Program-made: the position numbers and the translations under genes | Assembly (NCBI GenBank): GCA_963668605.1 | Contig: OY764903.1 | Span: 5,580,001 to 5,644,000 of the forward strand | Direction of reading: 5' to 3' | DNA from: G963668605 sp963668605 | GTDB lineage: Bacteria > Acidobacteriota > Terriglobia > Bryobacterales > Bryobacteraceae | DNA length: 64,000 nucleotides | Part shown: positions 45,701-54,421 of the stretch, one piece after another | Layout: each line of letters opens with the position of its first letter | How positions within the stretch are numbered: the stretch's first letter is position 1 | The notes under the pieces: generated by a model | Database searches by the model: none | The model's input: the letters and a program-made list of their open reading frames with translations, nothing else | What the model was told of the DNA's origin: nothing

Positions 45701-46422
45701 ATCATAACCGTGCCGCCCGCCGCCTTACCGTATTGAGCCTGGTAATTGCTGGCCAGGACTTTGAACTCCTGGAGCGAGTCCATGCTAACCGTGACCATCA
45801 GTTTCGTGTTGTCTCCCGTACCGGTGACGCTGGTCCCGTTCAACGTGGCATTCAACGAGTTCATGCGGGCCCCGTTGATGTTGATGTTTTCGATCCTGTT
45901 CTTCGCGCGGGAAGTGTCCATGTTGAAGACGACACCCGGCATGGTGCGCATCAGGGAAAGGACACTGCGGCCATCCACTTCTATGTTCTGGAGCTGCGTT
46001 CCGACGATCGTGGACGACCGCTCCGCACTTTCGGTCTGCAGTTGCAGGCCCTGCGCGACCACTTCCACCCCTTGCGCGACCTCGCCCACCGTCAACGTGA
46101 TGTTGCCGACCGCGAGCCTGCCATTGATGTTCAGAATCACATCGCGCTGCGTAAACTTCCGGAAGCCCGCCTTCTCCACGGTTAAGGTGTAATTAGCGGG
46201 CAGGAGTTGCGGAAACAGGAAAATACCGAAGCCATCGGTAGTGGTGGGTAGGGAAATGTTCCGATCCGCATCCGTGACCGTTACTGTCGCCTCTGGCACC
46301 ACCGCGCCTTGAGGATCGAGAACTGTACCCGTAATCATTCCATTGTTCGAAGTCTGTGCCGCCAGCGGCAGCGCCAGGGTAACACAGGCCAATAACGTGG
46401 CGGCAAGCATAGCAGTCCGCAT
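42745..46422 (-). CDS. TonB-dependent receptor, Oar-like
   Basis: A 1225-residue outer-membrane receptor. AGGAGG lies eight bases before the ATG, which begins a signal peptide (MLAATLLACVTLALPLAAQ). A carboxypeptidase-regulatory domain (about 25-110; GTVLDPQGAVVPEATVTVTD) precedes the plug (IEVDGRSVLSLMRTMPGVVF, then TLNGTSVTGTGDN and QAQYGKAAGGTVMMVTKSG) and a large beta-barrel closing with RVLQFVARFVF. Such receptors import bulky nutrients with TonB energy. Placed between two GH38-like genes, it probably takes up mannose-containing glycan fragments, an inference from context. Confidence 0.93.
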   Translation of the reverse strand: MRTAMLAATLLACVTLALPLAAQTSNNGMITGTVLDPQGAVVPEATVTVTDADRNISLPTTTDGFGIFLFPQLLPANYTLTVEKAGFRKFTQRDVILNINGRLAVGNITLTVGEVAQGVEVVAQGLQLQTESAERSSTIVGTQLQNIEVDGRSVLSLMRTMPGVVFNMDTSRAKNRIENININGARMNSLNATLNGTSVTGTGDNTKLMVTVSMDSLQEFKVLASNYQAQYGKAAGGTVMMVTKSGGKDFHGSGYWYFRDKGLNANDWIKNRDNIAKSPYHYNYLGYTVGGPVYIPGKFNTKKDRLFFFWSEEYQRQLMPEGTRNITVPTALERAGDFSQSVTRNAAYGGPPDAQYIRDPLSTDPICNASHTGGCFASGGVIGRIPANRLYAPGLAAMNLFPLPNVAGQKGYNYQSAVSSSNPRHERLLRTDVNLSSKWRLTGSLMQLVQDVETGRYGPQGYSLTPNYPFPSGGAAQYDHPGYSVSFNLTTTISPTTINEATYGQAHHNVTVLPSIPTDVTREGTGLTGAKGFPTLYPTYNDWIPLFTFGGSKINSPASMATSGQFAPFSTYNTTLELADNFTKIRSKHVIKAGAYVQRNRKNQSAFLPSGGVYDFGDASTNPLDTGFGFANAAVGVYTSFRQASNYLMGEYRYTNFEMYVQDTWKASPRVTFDVGLRAYLVQPTFDQALQTSTFWSTKYDALQAVKLFWPCWDASGNRLGVSRKDCNASAPGAITTAQYLPNQASLYIGGIVPNSGNLSNGVLQAGVGVNKYLMRVPPLLWAPRVGFAIDLTGRGNLVFRAGGGAFYDRYQGNEVFNTITNPPSVFTPRVVNGLAQNLSLTSALLAPSDLTVMGYSGKVPVIYNYSAGIQAKLPFNTVLDAAYVGSLGRQLLYNLNINAAPYGAAFLAENQDPNKWGYGVKPTPGPDGLFDGSKAYDSNFLRPYFGHGNITNQGFGANSNYNSLQVTVDRRFAKGLFLGVAYTWSKCLTVASSDGDGARIDGLTQFANYGPCSYDVNQNLTFNYVYQLPGVTGHGAWDNKTTRAILNNWQISGITVFRNGTPITPGFNISGVSAVNLTGTGAFNARVKLVGDPLVGTSGDPYNRLNAAAFAPPTRPSIGIESPVNYIRTPGINNWDVSLQKNIPLKERIHLEFRADAFNVFNHAQFSGFNSTVNFACGGVNCATWSVTNLPYDSSGKFVNKTGFGTVSGVRAPRVLQFVARFVF

Positions 46423-46446
46423 TTCTGTGACCTCCTACCTTTTTAA

Positions 46447-46480
46447 CCAGGATTTATCTTTCGGCCTCAAGCCAGGATTT
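46447..46480 (-). promoter_or_regulatory. Direct repeat in the receptor upstream region
   Basis: CCAGGATTT occurs at 46447-46455 and again at 46472-46480, 25 bases apart, just upstream of the TonB receptor start. The remaining gap to the next gene shows no other structure. A tandem operator is possible; chance is not excluded. Confidence 0.25.
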
Positions 46481-46662
46481 CCTTTTTGGCTCTCATGCCG
46501 GATTAGTTCGTACATCCAATCGCTTTCGTTGAAGCAACTTCTTTATCCTCAAATCCATCCAGCGACTCCAACGGCCCACAGATGGGCCAGTCGGACCTCC
46601 TCCACATACCGGAGACCCGGAAGCGGAGCCAGTAATAGCAAGCGTGTTTCAGATCCTCATCG

Positions 46663-47610
46663 CTAGGCGCGCAGTCCGAGATGGTCGCGCGCGTACACCA
46701 GGCACCTCTTTACGTTGTCGACCTCCAGTTGGAGGCGCTCTTCCGGGCGAAGCGTCTCTAGATTCGGCAGAGGACGAACCGGAGGATTCGCCTTCACTGA
46801 AGCGATGGTGCGGGCCAGGAATCGTCCGTTGCGCTCAGGGAAACTGGTCCAGTACTTCGAGGTGAGGCACGGAATTTTCAAAGGGCTGCGCGTCATCATC
46901 TCCAGCGTGAACCGCGTCTTGGGCCGTGCCTTTGAGATTCTTTCGACAATCCACTTCAAGTCGAGCATCCCCTCGCCAAACGGTACTTCGACCAGCAGAA
47001 ATCCTTCTTCGTACTCTGCAACCGCCATGTCTTTCAGGTGCGTGTTCGTCGTGTAAGGAACCAGTGCCTCCACCAACTCGCGTGTGTCGTCGAGCAGAGA
47101 GATGTTGTTGCCGGTATCAAGACACACCCCGAGATACTCAGAACTGTAAGCGCGAAGCAGCGGGAGCATTTCTTCCAGCGTCCAGTCCTTGTGGTTCTCC
47201 AACCCCATCGTCATGCGGTGCTTCTCGATGATTGGCAAGGCACGCTCGATGCGTAGGCGCGATTCAACCACAAAGCGCCTCCAGTCTTCCAGGCTCTGAA
47301 ACACCTCGTAACGCCGTCCGCCAAGACAGAAAGCCCGCAAATATGTCGCTCCGGCTTCTTTGGCGGCTACGACGGTGCGTTCGAATGCTGCAGTGTCCGT
47401 GCCGGGAAGCGTGGCCCAGGCTTCATAGTAGATCCCGAGTTCCTCGACGCGCTTGCGGACCTTCCGTATGTAATCCGGATCTGTTGACCCGAAGGCGGAT
47501 TCCGCTCCTCCCGCGCCCAACGAATGGCAGAACCCTAGAAATTCGTAAGCGGTTTTTGGCTGCTTGCTGAACGGGAACGAATCCGTCGTGACTCCCATGC
47601 TGGTGATCAC
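46663..47610 (-). CDS. Sugar phosphate isomerase/epimerase-like TIM-barrel protein
   Basis: A 315-residue protein of the xylose-isomerase-like TIM-barrel family. GTG at 47610 is chosen since AGGAG stands six bases upstream and it overlaps the upstream stop by four bases (GTGA), showing coupling to the oxidoreductase. Metal-ligand type segments include MGLENHKDWTLEEML (Glu), LGVCLDTGNN (Asp), NTHLKDMAV (His) and RFTLEMM (Glu), in the order expected for this fold. The substrate is unknown; pairs of this family with Gfo/Idh/MocA oxidoreductases are linked to keto-sugar chemistry such as 3-keto-glycoside processing or inositol breakdown. Confidence 0.87.
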   Translation of the reverse strand: MITSMGVTTDSFPFSKQPKTAYEFLGFCHSLGAGGAESAFGSTDPDYIRKVRKRVEELGIYYEAWATLPGTDTAAFERTVVAAKEAGATYLRAFCLGGRRYEVFQSLEDWRRFVVESRLRIERALPIIEKHRMTMGLENHKDWTLEEMLPLLRAYSSEYLGVCLDTGNNISLLDDTRELVEALVPYTTNTHLKDMAVAEYEEGFLLVEVPFGEGMLDLKWIVERISKARPKTRFTLEMMTRSPLKIPCLTSKYWTSFPERNGRFLARTIASVKANPPVRPLPNLETLRPEERLQLEVDNVKRCLVYARDHLGLRA

Positions 47611-48956
47611 AATACGCTCCTGAGCACCTGATCCCATGACTTGCGATAAGGGCGCACGAGATATCTGGAAGCGTCTTTGTCGCCGATGATCTGTTCCGTC
47701 TCAGGGTCCCACTGGATACGGCGCTTGAGCCGCAGAGACAGATTTGCCAGGTGACAAGCGGTAATAGTTCGATGTCCATCCTCCACGTCGGCATTCGGTT
47801 TCTGCCGGGACTTGATGCAGTCCAGGAAGTTGCGAACGTGAGCAGTGAAGAGATTATTACTGGCGGACTCCTTTAGCGCCTCTGTCCACGGTTCCGGCTT
47901 CACATCGCGTCGCAGTTGTGGTCCGCCCGAGGGATGGCCCATGATCTGCGGGATCTGGTTTTCCGGAGCGCCGCGCATATCCGGGAAAATCTCGAAGCCG
48001 CCGCGCGACACGGTCATGCTGCCCTTGGTTCCGAAAAAGGTGAGTCCGGCTCCGGCGCCCTTCCCGAACGATGCCTCGCGGTGCGACCAGATTGTAGTGG
48101 CATTCGGATACTCGAAGAAAGCGTCTTGTGTATCCGGGGTCTCTCCGTTATCTTCGAGTGCGAACCGTCCGCCGCTGGACATCACCGCGGTTGGGCCCTT
48201 CACGTTAAAGGCCCACTGTACGACGTCGAGATCATGCGCTCCCCAGTTAGTCATTTGCCCGCCAGAGTAATCCCAGAACCAACGGAAATGGTATAGCACG
48301 CGGTTCTTGTTGTACGGAACAACACGGGCTGGTCCGAGCCAGAGGTCAAAGTCCAGATCAGTTGGCGGCGGGCTGTCGGGAGGCGCTCCGAAGCCAGGAT
48401 AAACATTCCTGTAAAACCCGAGCCGCGCGCTGTGCACTTTGCCGATGGCGCCGTTGCGCAGCAGTTCAACCACTCTGTAATAGTGCTTCCCGCTGCGCTG
48501 CTGTGTGCCGACTTGCACGATCCGGTTGTGGCGGCGGGCCGCCTGGACCATCCACCGCCCTTCTTCGACGAAGACCGTCATGGGTTTCTCAACGTACACG
48601 TCCTTGCCGGCGGCACAGGAAAGAATCGACATCAGCGCATGCCAGTGGTCCGGTGTCGAAATGACCACAGCTTGAACGTCTTTGTTTTCGAGCAACTTCC
48701 GGAAGTCGCGGTAAGTCTTGGCGGAATTCCCGCACGCCGTGGCGCCCTGATCCAGCCGGCCTTGGTGCGCGTCGCACACTGCTATCAGATCCGCGTCGGC
48801 CTGCTGCTTGAAATCGTGAACGTGCTGTACGCCGATCAAGCCATAGCCGATGAAGCCGAGTTGAACCCGGTCGTTGGCGCCCGCGATCCTGGAATACGCC
48901 GCTGCCGTCATCGCGCCCGCAAACGAGCGTCGCGTGAAGGGTTGATCTGCCAGCAT
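47607..48956 (-). CDS. Gfo/Idh/MocA-family oxidoreductase, probably Tat-exported
   Basis: A 449-residue dehydrogenase. ATG at 48956 begins shortly before a twin-arginine-like signal (TRRSFAGAMTAAAYS); an in-frame longer start exists but lacks support. Rossmann fold opens with VQLGFIGYGLIGVQH, with VISTPDHWHALMS and the conserved VEKPMTVF (EKP) that holds the catalytic-type lysine. The substrate domain includes FWDYSGGQMTNWGAHDLDVVQ. Coupled by a GTGA overlap to the downstream epimerase-like gene. It belongs to the same broad class as the oxidoreductase at 22404-23711, but the two sit in different clusters. Confidence 0.9.
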   Translation of the reverse strand: MLADQPFTRRSFAGAMTAAAYSRIAGANDRVQLGFIGYGLIGVQHVHDFKQQADADLIAVCDAHQGRLDQGATACGNSAKTYRDFRKLLENKDVQAVVISTPDHWHALMSILSCAAGKDVYVEKPMTVFVEEGRWMVQAARRHNRIVQVGTQQRSGKHYYRVVELLRNGAIGKVHSARLGFYRNVYPGFGAPPDSPPPTDLDFDLWLGPARVVPYNKNRVLYHFRWFWDYSGGQMTNWGAHDLDVVQWAFNVKGPTAVMSSGGRFALEDNGETPDTQDAFFEYPNATTIWSHREASFGKGAGAGLTFFGTKGSMTVSRGGFEIFPDMRGAPENQIPQIMGHPSGGPQLRRDVKPEPWTEALKESASNNLFTAHVRNFLDCIKSRQKPNADVEDGHRTITACHLANLSLRLKRRIQWDPETEQIIGDKDASRYLVRPYRKSWDQVLRSVL

Positions 48957-49153
48957 AGCTAAGAGGATGGTATTAGCAGTCTCGCGTGAAAACAATCTAA
49001 TAAATGTGAATGAGCATTTACTTGAGGTAAATTGCGAATGGTCGCGTTGATTTACCGGAGGTGAAGGCCGTTTCGAAACAATTCAATTGTCTCGGTTGCT
49101 CGAATCGCCGATGATGAGCGGAGATGGCTACGGTCAAAGGAGTCGCACGTCGA

Positions 49154-51790
49154 ATGATCCGGTACTTTGCGCCGTTGTTACTGGCAGTTACATTAGGGAC
49201 GCAGGCGCTTCCTGCTGGCGACGCTGCGGAGAATCCGGACGTCACCGAGATTTACTTCACGCCGTTCTCGCACCTGGATTTCTATTGGGGTGGAACGCGC
49301 GAAGAATGCCTGGCCCGAGGCAACGGCATCATCGCGAAGGCCATTCGCCTGGCCCAGGAATCGCCCAAATTCCACTTCCTGCTGGAAGACAACGTGTTCG
49401 TGTCCAATTACGTCGAAACGCACCAGGGCTCAAAGGAACTGGATGAGTTCAAACGTCTGGTAAGAGAGGGACGGATAGAGATTGCTCCGAAGTGGGTCGG
49501 GATTTTCCAGGGGTTGCCCGATGGTGAGGTGCATGCCCGAAACATGGCGATCGGCAAGCGTTACGCGAAATCCGAATTCGGTATCGACGCGCGCGTGGCG
49601 CACATGGGAGACCTGCCCGACTATACACCCCAATTTCCACAGATTCTCAGCCAGTCCCGTGTACCCTTCATGGTGATGACGCGCATGGGTCCGACGGACC
49701 GATCCCTGTTCTACTGGAAAGGACTGGACGGGTCCAGGGCGCTCGTCTGGAATACCCTGAAGGGCTACGGATGGGGTACATTCCTCAGTTCGAAGACGAC
49801 TCTCGATCAAGAGAAACGCGAGAGGTTTTTTAAGGATCTGGCCGACGTGCGTGCGACGACGGAGGGCCCCATTCTGATGAACTGGGGAACCGATCTGTGG
49901 GCGCCGCCCGACGATCTGGTGGCACGGGTGGAATCGTTCAACCAGAGCGCTCCCACGAACCTGCTGATTTCGACTCCCGCGCAGTTCTTCCGGCGCGTTG
50001 AAAAGATGCCCAATATCGCCGAACGCTCGGGCGAAATTCCTTCCTCCTGGCCCAACATCGTATCCTCGCTCCCGCATCTTTGGCCGGAGATCATCCCCGC
50101 CACCAACACGCTGCTTGCGGCGGAAAAGTTTGCGGCGATCAACTACGCTCTGGGCTTCGCACCTTATCCGCAGCACGATCTGGACTTCATGTGGAAAAAG
50201 CTCGTCGAATCGATGGACCACAACCACGACGGGCAAGGCGGTGCTATCGGAGACGGCCGGAAGGCGGAATATGAGCGCCTCGCTGTCATCCGCGGCGGAG
50301 AACTTCTGCGCGATTCATTGCGCAACATCGCCGAGCGCGTTCAAGTGCCGATCGCGAAGAGCTTTCCGATCGTGGTCTTTAACCCGCTTGGCTGGACTCG
50401 CGACGACATAGCAAGAACACACCTGACCTTGTATGGGGAGGTGTCGCCTGGCGATATCGGCGCCTTCAAGAAAGGAATGCGACTGCTGGATGAAACCGGA
50501 AAGTCGATCCCGTTCTTCCTTGAAGAGTACAGCGAAAACATCTCGCGAGCGCTGATGATCGTGTTCACTGCGAAAGAAGTTCCGTCAATGGGCTACAGGA
50601 CTTACTACCTGACCGCCGCCGATCAGCCGGATTCCTTTCCGAAGACAGCCACCGTTCAACTTGACACCGACAGGGACCGCAAGGAGCCTCGACGAAGCGC
50701 CGGTGCTGACGCAATCGAGAACCAGTACTACCGCGTCAGCGTAGACCGCGCCATGGGCAGAGTAACGCTTTTTGACAAGGCGCTGAACCGCGAAGTCGCG
50801 CGCGACATGGAAGTATCCACGCTCGAGGAGCGCGGCGGCAACTACATCGGGATCGAGCCGCTTAGCGGAAGAACCATCGTTGGCGTTCTCGATGACATCA
50901 AGGTAGTTGAGAACAATGCCGTGCGGGCGGTCGTCCGGATCACGACACAGGTTGCCGGCATACCCGTCGTTCAGCATTTCACGCTCTATAGCGGGCTGAA
51001 GCGTCTGGACATCGAGAATACGGTTGAGTGGAAGACGCCTCGCTTCATCCGGCTGCAGCAACTGTTCCCGCTGACCCAGCAAAACGTGAGCCTGAACTAC
51101 GGAGTCCCATTCGGCTCCAACTCATCCGAGAACATCATGCCGAAGACGGGTCCGCGGGCCAGCGATGAGATCAAACACGACTCATGGCAGCAGTCCCGCC
51201 ACATTCACGACTGGATTCATGCCGGAAACGAGGAGTGGGGCCTGACCATCGCATCGGACCACCAGCAAATTCGACTGGGAGAAAATCTGATCCGGGCCGA
51301 AATGCTGCGCGGCACAAAATTCACTTCCGCTAAGGTTGTGCGCGGCGAGGATGTGGCCTCCATGAATTATCCGCCGCCGGGACGCTACGTCTTCCACTAT
51401 TCGCTGTCTTCAGGCAACGGCGACTGGAAAGCGGTGAAGGCTTATCGCGCCGGGATGGGGTTCACCAACCCGCTGCTGCCGATCAGCGTGGTGGACACAA
51501 TTTCAGCGAAATCGCTGCCTCCCACGCATTCATTTTGTGCGCTCAAGCAGGAGAATCTCGTAATCAGCGCGCTCAAGAAGTCTGACCTCGATGGATCGCT
51601 CCTGTTGCGCTTTTATGAGATTGAAGGCGGGCCTGTCAAGACAGGTGTCCAATTCTTAGGCGCCACTCCGTCTTTCGGCGAAACCAACTTATTGGAAGAG
51701 GAGATCCCCGGGCAATTGCGCGCGGTGATCGAGGCTGGACCCTACGCCATCCGGACCCTGAAATGGAGCGGACCTAAAACGTCCAGGTAG
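49154..51790 (+). CDS. Secreted GH38-like alpha-mannosidase family protein (paralogue B)
   Basis: An 878-residue paralogue of the protein at 39935-42532. ATG at 49154 starts a signal peptide (MIRYFAPLLLAVTLGTQALP) with AAAGGAG eleven bases upstream; an in-frame ATG at 49124 would add ten residues ahead of it. The zinc motif is in FTPFSHLDFYWGGTREE and the matching nucleophile region in AHMGDLPDYTPQFPQIL. Shared blocks with paralogue A include EIPSSWPNIVSS, RNIAERVQVPIA, VVFNPLGW and LPPTHSF. C-terminal beta domains are kept. It is followed after nine bases by the RraA-like gene on the same strand. Confidence 0.85.
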   Translation: MIRYFAPLLLAVTLGTQALPAGDAAENPDVTEIYFTPFSHLDFYWGGTREECLARGNGIIAKAIRLAQESPKFHFLLEDNVFVSNYVETHQGSKELDEFKRLVREGRIEIAPKWVGIFQGLPDGEVHARNMAIGKRYAKSEFGIDARVAHMGDLPDYTPQFPQILSQSRVPFMVMTRMGPTDRSLFYWKGLDGSRALVWNTLKGYGWGTFLSSKTTLDQEKRERFFKDLADVRATTEGPILMNWGTDLWAPPDDLVARVESFNQSAPTNLLISTPAQFFRRVEKMPNIAERSGEIPSSWPNIVSSLPHLWPEIIPATNTLLAAEKFAAINYALGFAPYPQHDLDFMWKKLVESMDHNHDGQGGAIGDGRKAEYERLAVIRGGELLRDSLRNIAERVQVPIAKSFPIVVFNPLGWTRDDIARTHLTLYGEVSPGDIGAFKKGMRLLDETGKSIPFFLEEYSENISRALMIVFTAKEVPSMGYRTYYLTAADQPDSFPKTATVQLDTDRDRKEPRRSAGADAIENQYYRVSVDRAMGRVTLFDKALNREVARDMEVSTLEERGGNYIGIEPLSGRTIVGVLDDIKVVENNAVRAVVRITTQVAGIPVVQHFTLYSGLKRLDIENTVEWKTPRFIRLQQLFPLTQQNVSLNYGVPFGSNSSENIMPKTGPRASDEIKHDSWQQSRHIHDWIHAGNEEWGLTIASDHQQIRLGENLIRAEMLRGTKFTSAKVVRGEDVASMNYPPPGRYVFHYSLSSGNGDWKAVKAYRAGMGFTNPLLPISVVDTISAKSLPPTHSFCALKQENLVISALKKSDLDGSLLLRFYEIEGGPVKTGVQFLGATPSFGETNLLEEEIPGQLRAVIEAGPYAIRTLKWSGPKTSR

Positions 51791-51799
51791 GAGCAGAGC

Positions 51800-52495
51800 A
51801 TGCAGACAGATTCGTCTTCAGACGGAAGCGGCCTTGAGAAAATTTGCGAGCGGTATCGCCACTGCTATGCGGGGCTGGTCTACGACGTTTTAGCGCACCT
51901 CGGCTATCCGAATCAGGCTCTGTCGCACGAGTTGATGCCGTTAACGCGAGACATGAAACTGGCCGGCCCAGCTTTCACGGTGAAGGGCATGACCACGACC
52001 GAAAAGGACGAGGCTCTGCGCTACCGCCGCCTTGAAATGATCAAACAAATGCGGCGGCCGTGTGTTGAGGTGAGAGACCGAGCCACTCCCTACCCGGTTG
52101 CCATCTACGGTGAGTTGAGTGCGGCCAGCGCGGCCGCCCACGGGGCTGTCGGCGCGCTTATCGACGGCGGAACACGCGATTCGTTGAAAATTATCGAGTC
52201 CGGGTTTCCGGTCTTCGCACGCTACCGCTGCCCCGTTGAAGCATTCGGGCGATGGGCCATCAATGTCTATCAGATCCCCATTCTGCTGTCGGGTGAACTG
52301 ACGGACACGGTGTCGGTATCACCAGGTGATTTCATCTTCGGTGATTACGACGGGGTTTTGGTGGTTCCTAAAGCGCTCGTGATCGAAGTGCTGCTTGAGT
52401 GCGAGCACGTTATGGGTATCGAGGACTGCGCGCGCGAAGAGTTCGCGCGCGGCGATGACCCGGTCGAAGTGTTCACAAGGTACAAGCGACTTTAG
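51800..52495 (+). CDS. RraA-family protein (HMG/CHA aldolase-like)
   Basis: A 231-residue protein with GGAG six bases before the ATG. It has the RraA/4-hydroxy-4-methyl-2-oxoglutarate aldolase signature G-x3-D-G-x2-RD (GALIDGGTRD) and the later PGDFIFGDYDGVLVVP, both needed for metal and pyruvate-moiety binding in the aldolases. The family splits 4-hydroxy-2-oxo acids or, in a few cases, inhibits RNase E; the complete DGGTRD favours aldolase or dehydratase action on a sugar-derived keto acid. Its tight spacing to the GH38-like gene suggests a role in the same glycan pathway. Confidence 0.85.
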   Translation: MQTDSSSDGSGLEKICERYRHCYAGLVYDVLAHLGYPNQALSHELMPLTRDMKLAGPAFTVKGMTTTEKDEALRYRRLEMIKQMRRPCVEVRDRATPYPVAIYGELSAASAAAHGAVGALIDGGTRDSLKIIESGFPVFARYRCPVEAFGRWAINVYQIPILLSGELTDTVSVSPGDFIFGDYDGVLVVPKALVIEVLLECEHVMGIEDCAREEFARGDDPVEVFTRYKRL

Positions 52496-52619
52496 TCGTT
52501 AGGACTCTACCTGGAGTGACCGGGGCCGGAGAGAATCGGCGGTTGGCGCTGCATCGCGATTGGTGGAGTTGTATCGAAAAAATCGATTTCGACTTTGCTG
52601 CTCAGCCTGGGGACAATCC

Positions 52620-52858
52620 GCAAAAAGGGCAGTGAGGCGGATGCCGCAGCAACACCTGGGCCAAGGCGATGCTTCGCGTCGCGATTGAGTGCGGATGATG
52701 CCGCTGGTCAGTTGGCCGGGACACCCTCGCGCAAGACCTGTTCGAGAGTGTACAGCGGGCAGACGTACTGTCTGAACGACGCCACGCAGCGCCTCAAGGG
52801 ACTTGATAGCGCCGATGGCGCCCGCCGCTACCCCGAGCAGCGCCACGGGCTTGCAGGC
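52620..52858 (-). pseudogene. Decayed NADPH-dependent FMN reductase-like fragment
   Basis: One frame reads ACKPVALLGVAAGAIGAIKS and then LEALRG, close to the FMN-binding core of flavodoxin-like FMN reductases. Similarity then stops, and a tail resembling the end of that family (RSIALAQVLLRHPP) is found in a different frame shortly after. The N-terminal two thirds are missing. This is a frameshifted remnant directly abutting a transposase fragment. An open frame of 181 codons spans both pieces but joins unrelated proteins. Confidence 0.55.
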
Positions 52859-52878
52859 CAGCCCTTGTGCGTGGGTGG

Positions 52879-53059
52879 ATCGATGAAGCACAGAACCAGG
52901 AAGCACTGCAGCCCTCGCCGAGCCCCCACTTCCACGGTAAAGAAATCCGCAGCCACAATCGGTTCCCAGTGCCGGCTCAATTCCGTACCGCTCCAGAATC
53001 TCAGCGACCATGCTGCCGGCGATCTCGTGCCCCATGTTGGACATCGCACCGCTCCTTAC
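52879..53059 (-). pseudogene. Integrase-core (DDE) transposase fragment, frameshifted
   Basis: Two frames hold successive parts of one rve-type transposase: AMSNMGHEIAGSMVAEILER YGIEP in the first, then HWEPIVAADFFTVEV, GARRGLQ and FLVLCFID in the second. In intact relatives these segments are joined by about 10-15 residues, and the DFFTVEV Asp is the first catalytic residue. Everything after FID is missing, replaced by the flavin-reductase fragment. No terminal inverted repeats are seen. It is a dead piece of an insertion sequence. Confidence 0.6.
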
Positions 53060-53162
53060 AGTGCAATTATTTCCGCGCCGATCCGCCCTAAGAAAGTCAA
53101 AATAGGTTTCGTCGCGACGAAAGTGGGCTAGCAGCGGTAAGCACGGTGAAAGCGGCTGATCA

Positions 53163-54389
53163 CTATTTCAACACGTGAAACGCCACCTGCTCGATGGAGA
53201 GCGGCGTCTGGGATTTGAACCGCGCCCGCACGACCGCCTGAAAATAGGGTGGAATCCCACCCTCCGCTTTGCGCATGGCCTGAACGAACCGGGTGGCGTA
53301 TTCCGGGCGCGTAATGTATTCCACGGCCGCTCGTGTGCCTTCGGTGGAAGTGGATGCCACGATCAGGATCGTCCCCACCCGGTGCAAACCGGGAAGCCGG
53401 GTGATCAGGGCATAGCCTTCTTCCAACTGGCCGTCCGGCGCGCGCTTTTCCGCGAAGTAGCGCGGCTCATTCGGTCGTGGCTTTACGTTTTCGACACGGC
53501 TGTGCAGGATATCGAAATCTGTGCTGACAGGCAGGTCTTTGGTTTGCACGTTGTACTTCGCAGGGCCCACGAAGATTACGTTATGGCTCGCGATGTCCTC
53601 CCAGGTCAGCAGGCTACTGGCCTGCAGCGAAAAGTCCACGCCGCGCGCGGTGAGCAGCCTAGCCAGCGCGACAGCGCCGGTAGCTTCCCCGATCCCCGTG
53701 TAAGTGAAGGTGGGGGAGGCCGTCCCGGCTCCCAGCATGCGCTTGAACGACTCTACCGGTTCGGATTTCGCGGCGGCATCCCAGGTATTCAGGGCGGGAT
53801 CGCGGAAAAAGGAGTCGACTACCTTGGTGAACAGCGGGGTACCCAGGGACACCATGACGGGTCGCGGGCTGTCCAGGAACGGGGACCAAAACGCCTGCAT
53901 CTCCGGTGTCCAGGGCATCGTATGCCTGCCGGACAGGTGGCCCCGGGCCACCCAACCCAGCCCCGCCGACAACGCCGCCAAGAGAAGTAATCCCAGTACG
54001 GCGCGCACCGCCCGATAGCCGCGGACGGGGAGACCTGTCGTTGAGGCTTCCACATGCCGGGGTTGGAACTCCAGCCGGAAATGCCCTTTCGGCAGTTCGA
54101 CCATAATAGAGTCGTCCAGACCCTCGGTGCGATAGTACTCGTCGAGTTTCTGACGCAGCTTGCCGGCCTGCACTCGGACCGAGGAATCCAACTTGGGGTC
54201 GTAGTCCTTGGGCTTGCCGAAAGCTTCTATGCCGACCCTGTACTCCTTCAGGTCGTCGGCCTGTCCTTCAATGGCCTGACTGCCCAGGTAGTCCAGCAGC
54301 CGCTTCAATACTTCCGAATTGCGGAGCGTCCGGCTCTCCAGAATTCTCTGGAGCTGTGACTGGCGATCTTCTCTAGGCTCTTCAACCAC
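53163..54389 (-). CDS. Membrane-anchored winged-helix-type regulator, acidobacterial family
   Basis: A 408-residue protein. The N-terminal module (about 1-110) has the pattern LQRILESRTLRNSEVLKRLL, LKEYRVGIEAFGK, YDP.LDSSVRVQAGKLRQKL, EYYRTEG and ELPKGHF, recurrent in Acidobacteria as a putative DNA-binding domain. A single membrane helix follows (about 128-148, AVLGLLLLAALSAGLGWVA). The rest, about 260 residues, should be periplasmic and sensory; it includes GIGEATGAVALARLLTARG and NVIFVGPAKYN. I infer a one-component sensor for the glycan locus that starts 45 bases away on the other strand. Confidence 0.75.
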   Translation of the reverse strand: MVEEPREDRQSQLQRILESRTLRNSEVLKRLLDYLGSQAIEGQADDLKEYRVGIEAFGKPKDYDPKLDSSVRVQAGKLRQKLDEYYRTEGLDDSIMVELPKGHFRLEFQPRHVEASTTGLPVRGYRAVRAVLGLLLLAALSAGLGWVARGHLSGRHTMPWTPEMQAFWSPFLDSPRPVMVSLGTPLFTKVVDSFFRDPALNTWDAAAKSEPVESFKRMLGAGTASPTFTYTGIGEATGAVALARLLTARGVDFSLQASSLLTWEDIASHNVIFVGPAKYNVQTKDLPVSTDFDILHSRVENVKPRPNEPRYFAEKRAPDGQLEEGYALITRLPGLHRVGTILIVASTSTEGTRAAVEYITRPEYATRFVQAMRKAEGGIPPYFQAVVRARFKSQTPLSIEQVAFHVLK

Positions 54390-54421
54390 GCATGCAACTC
54401 TTTGATCCTACAAGGTTAACA

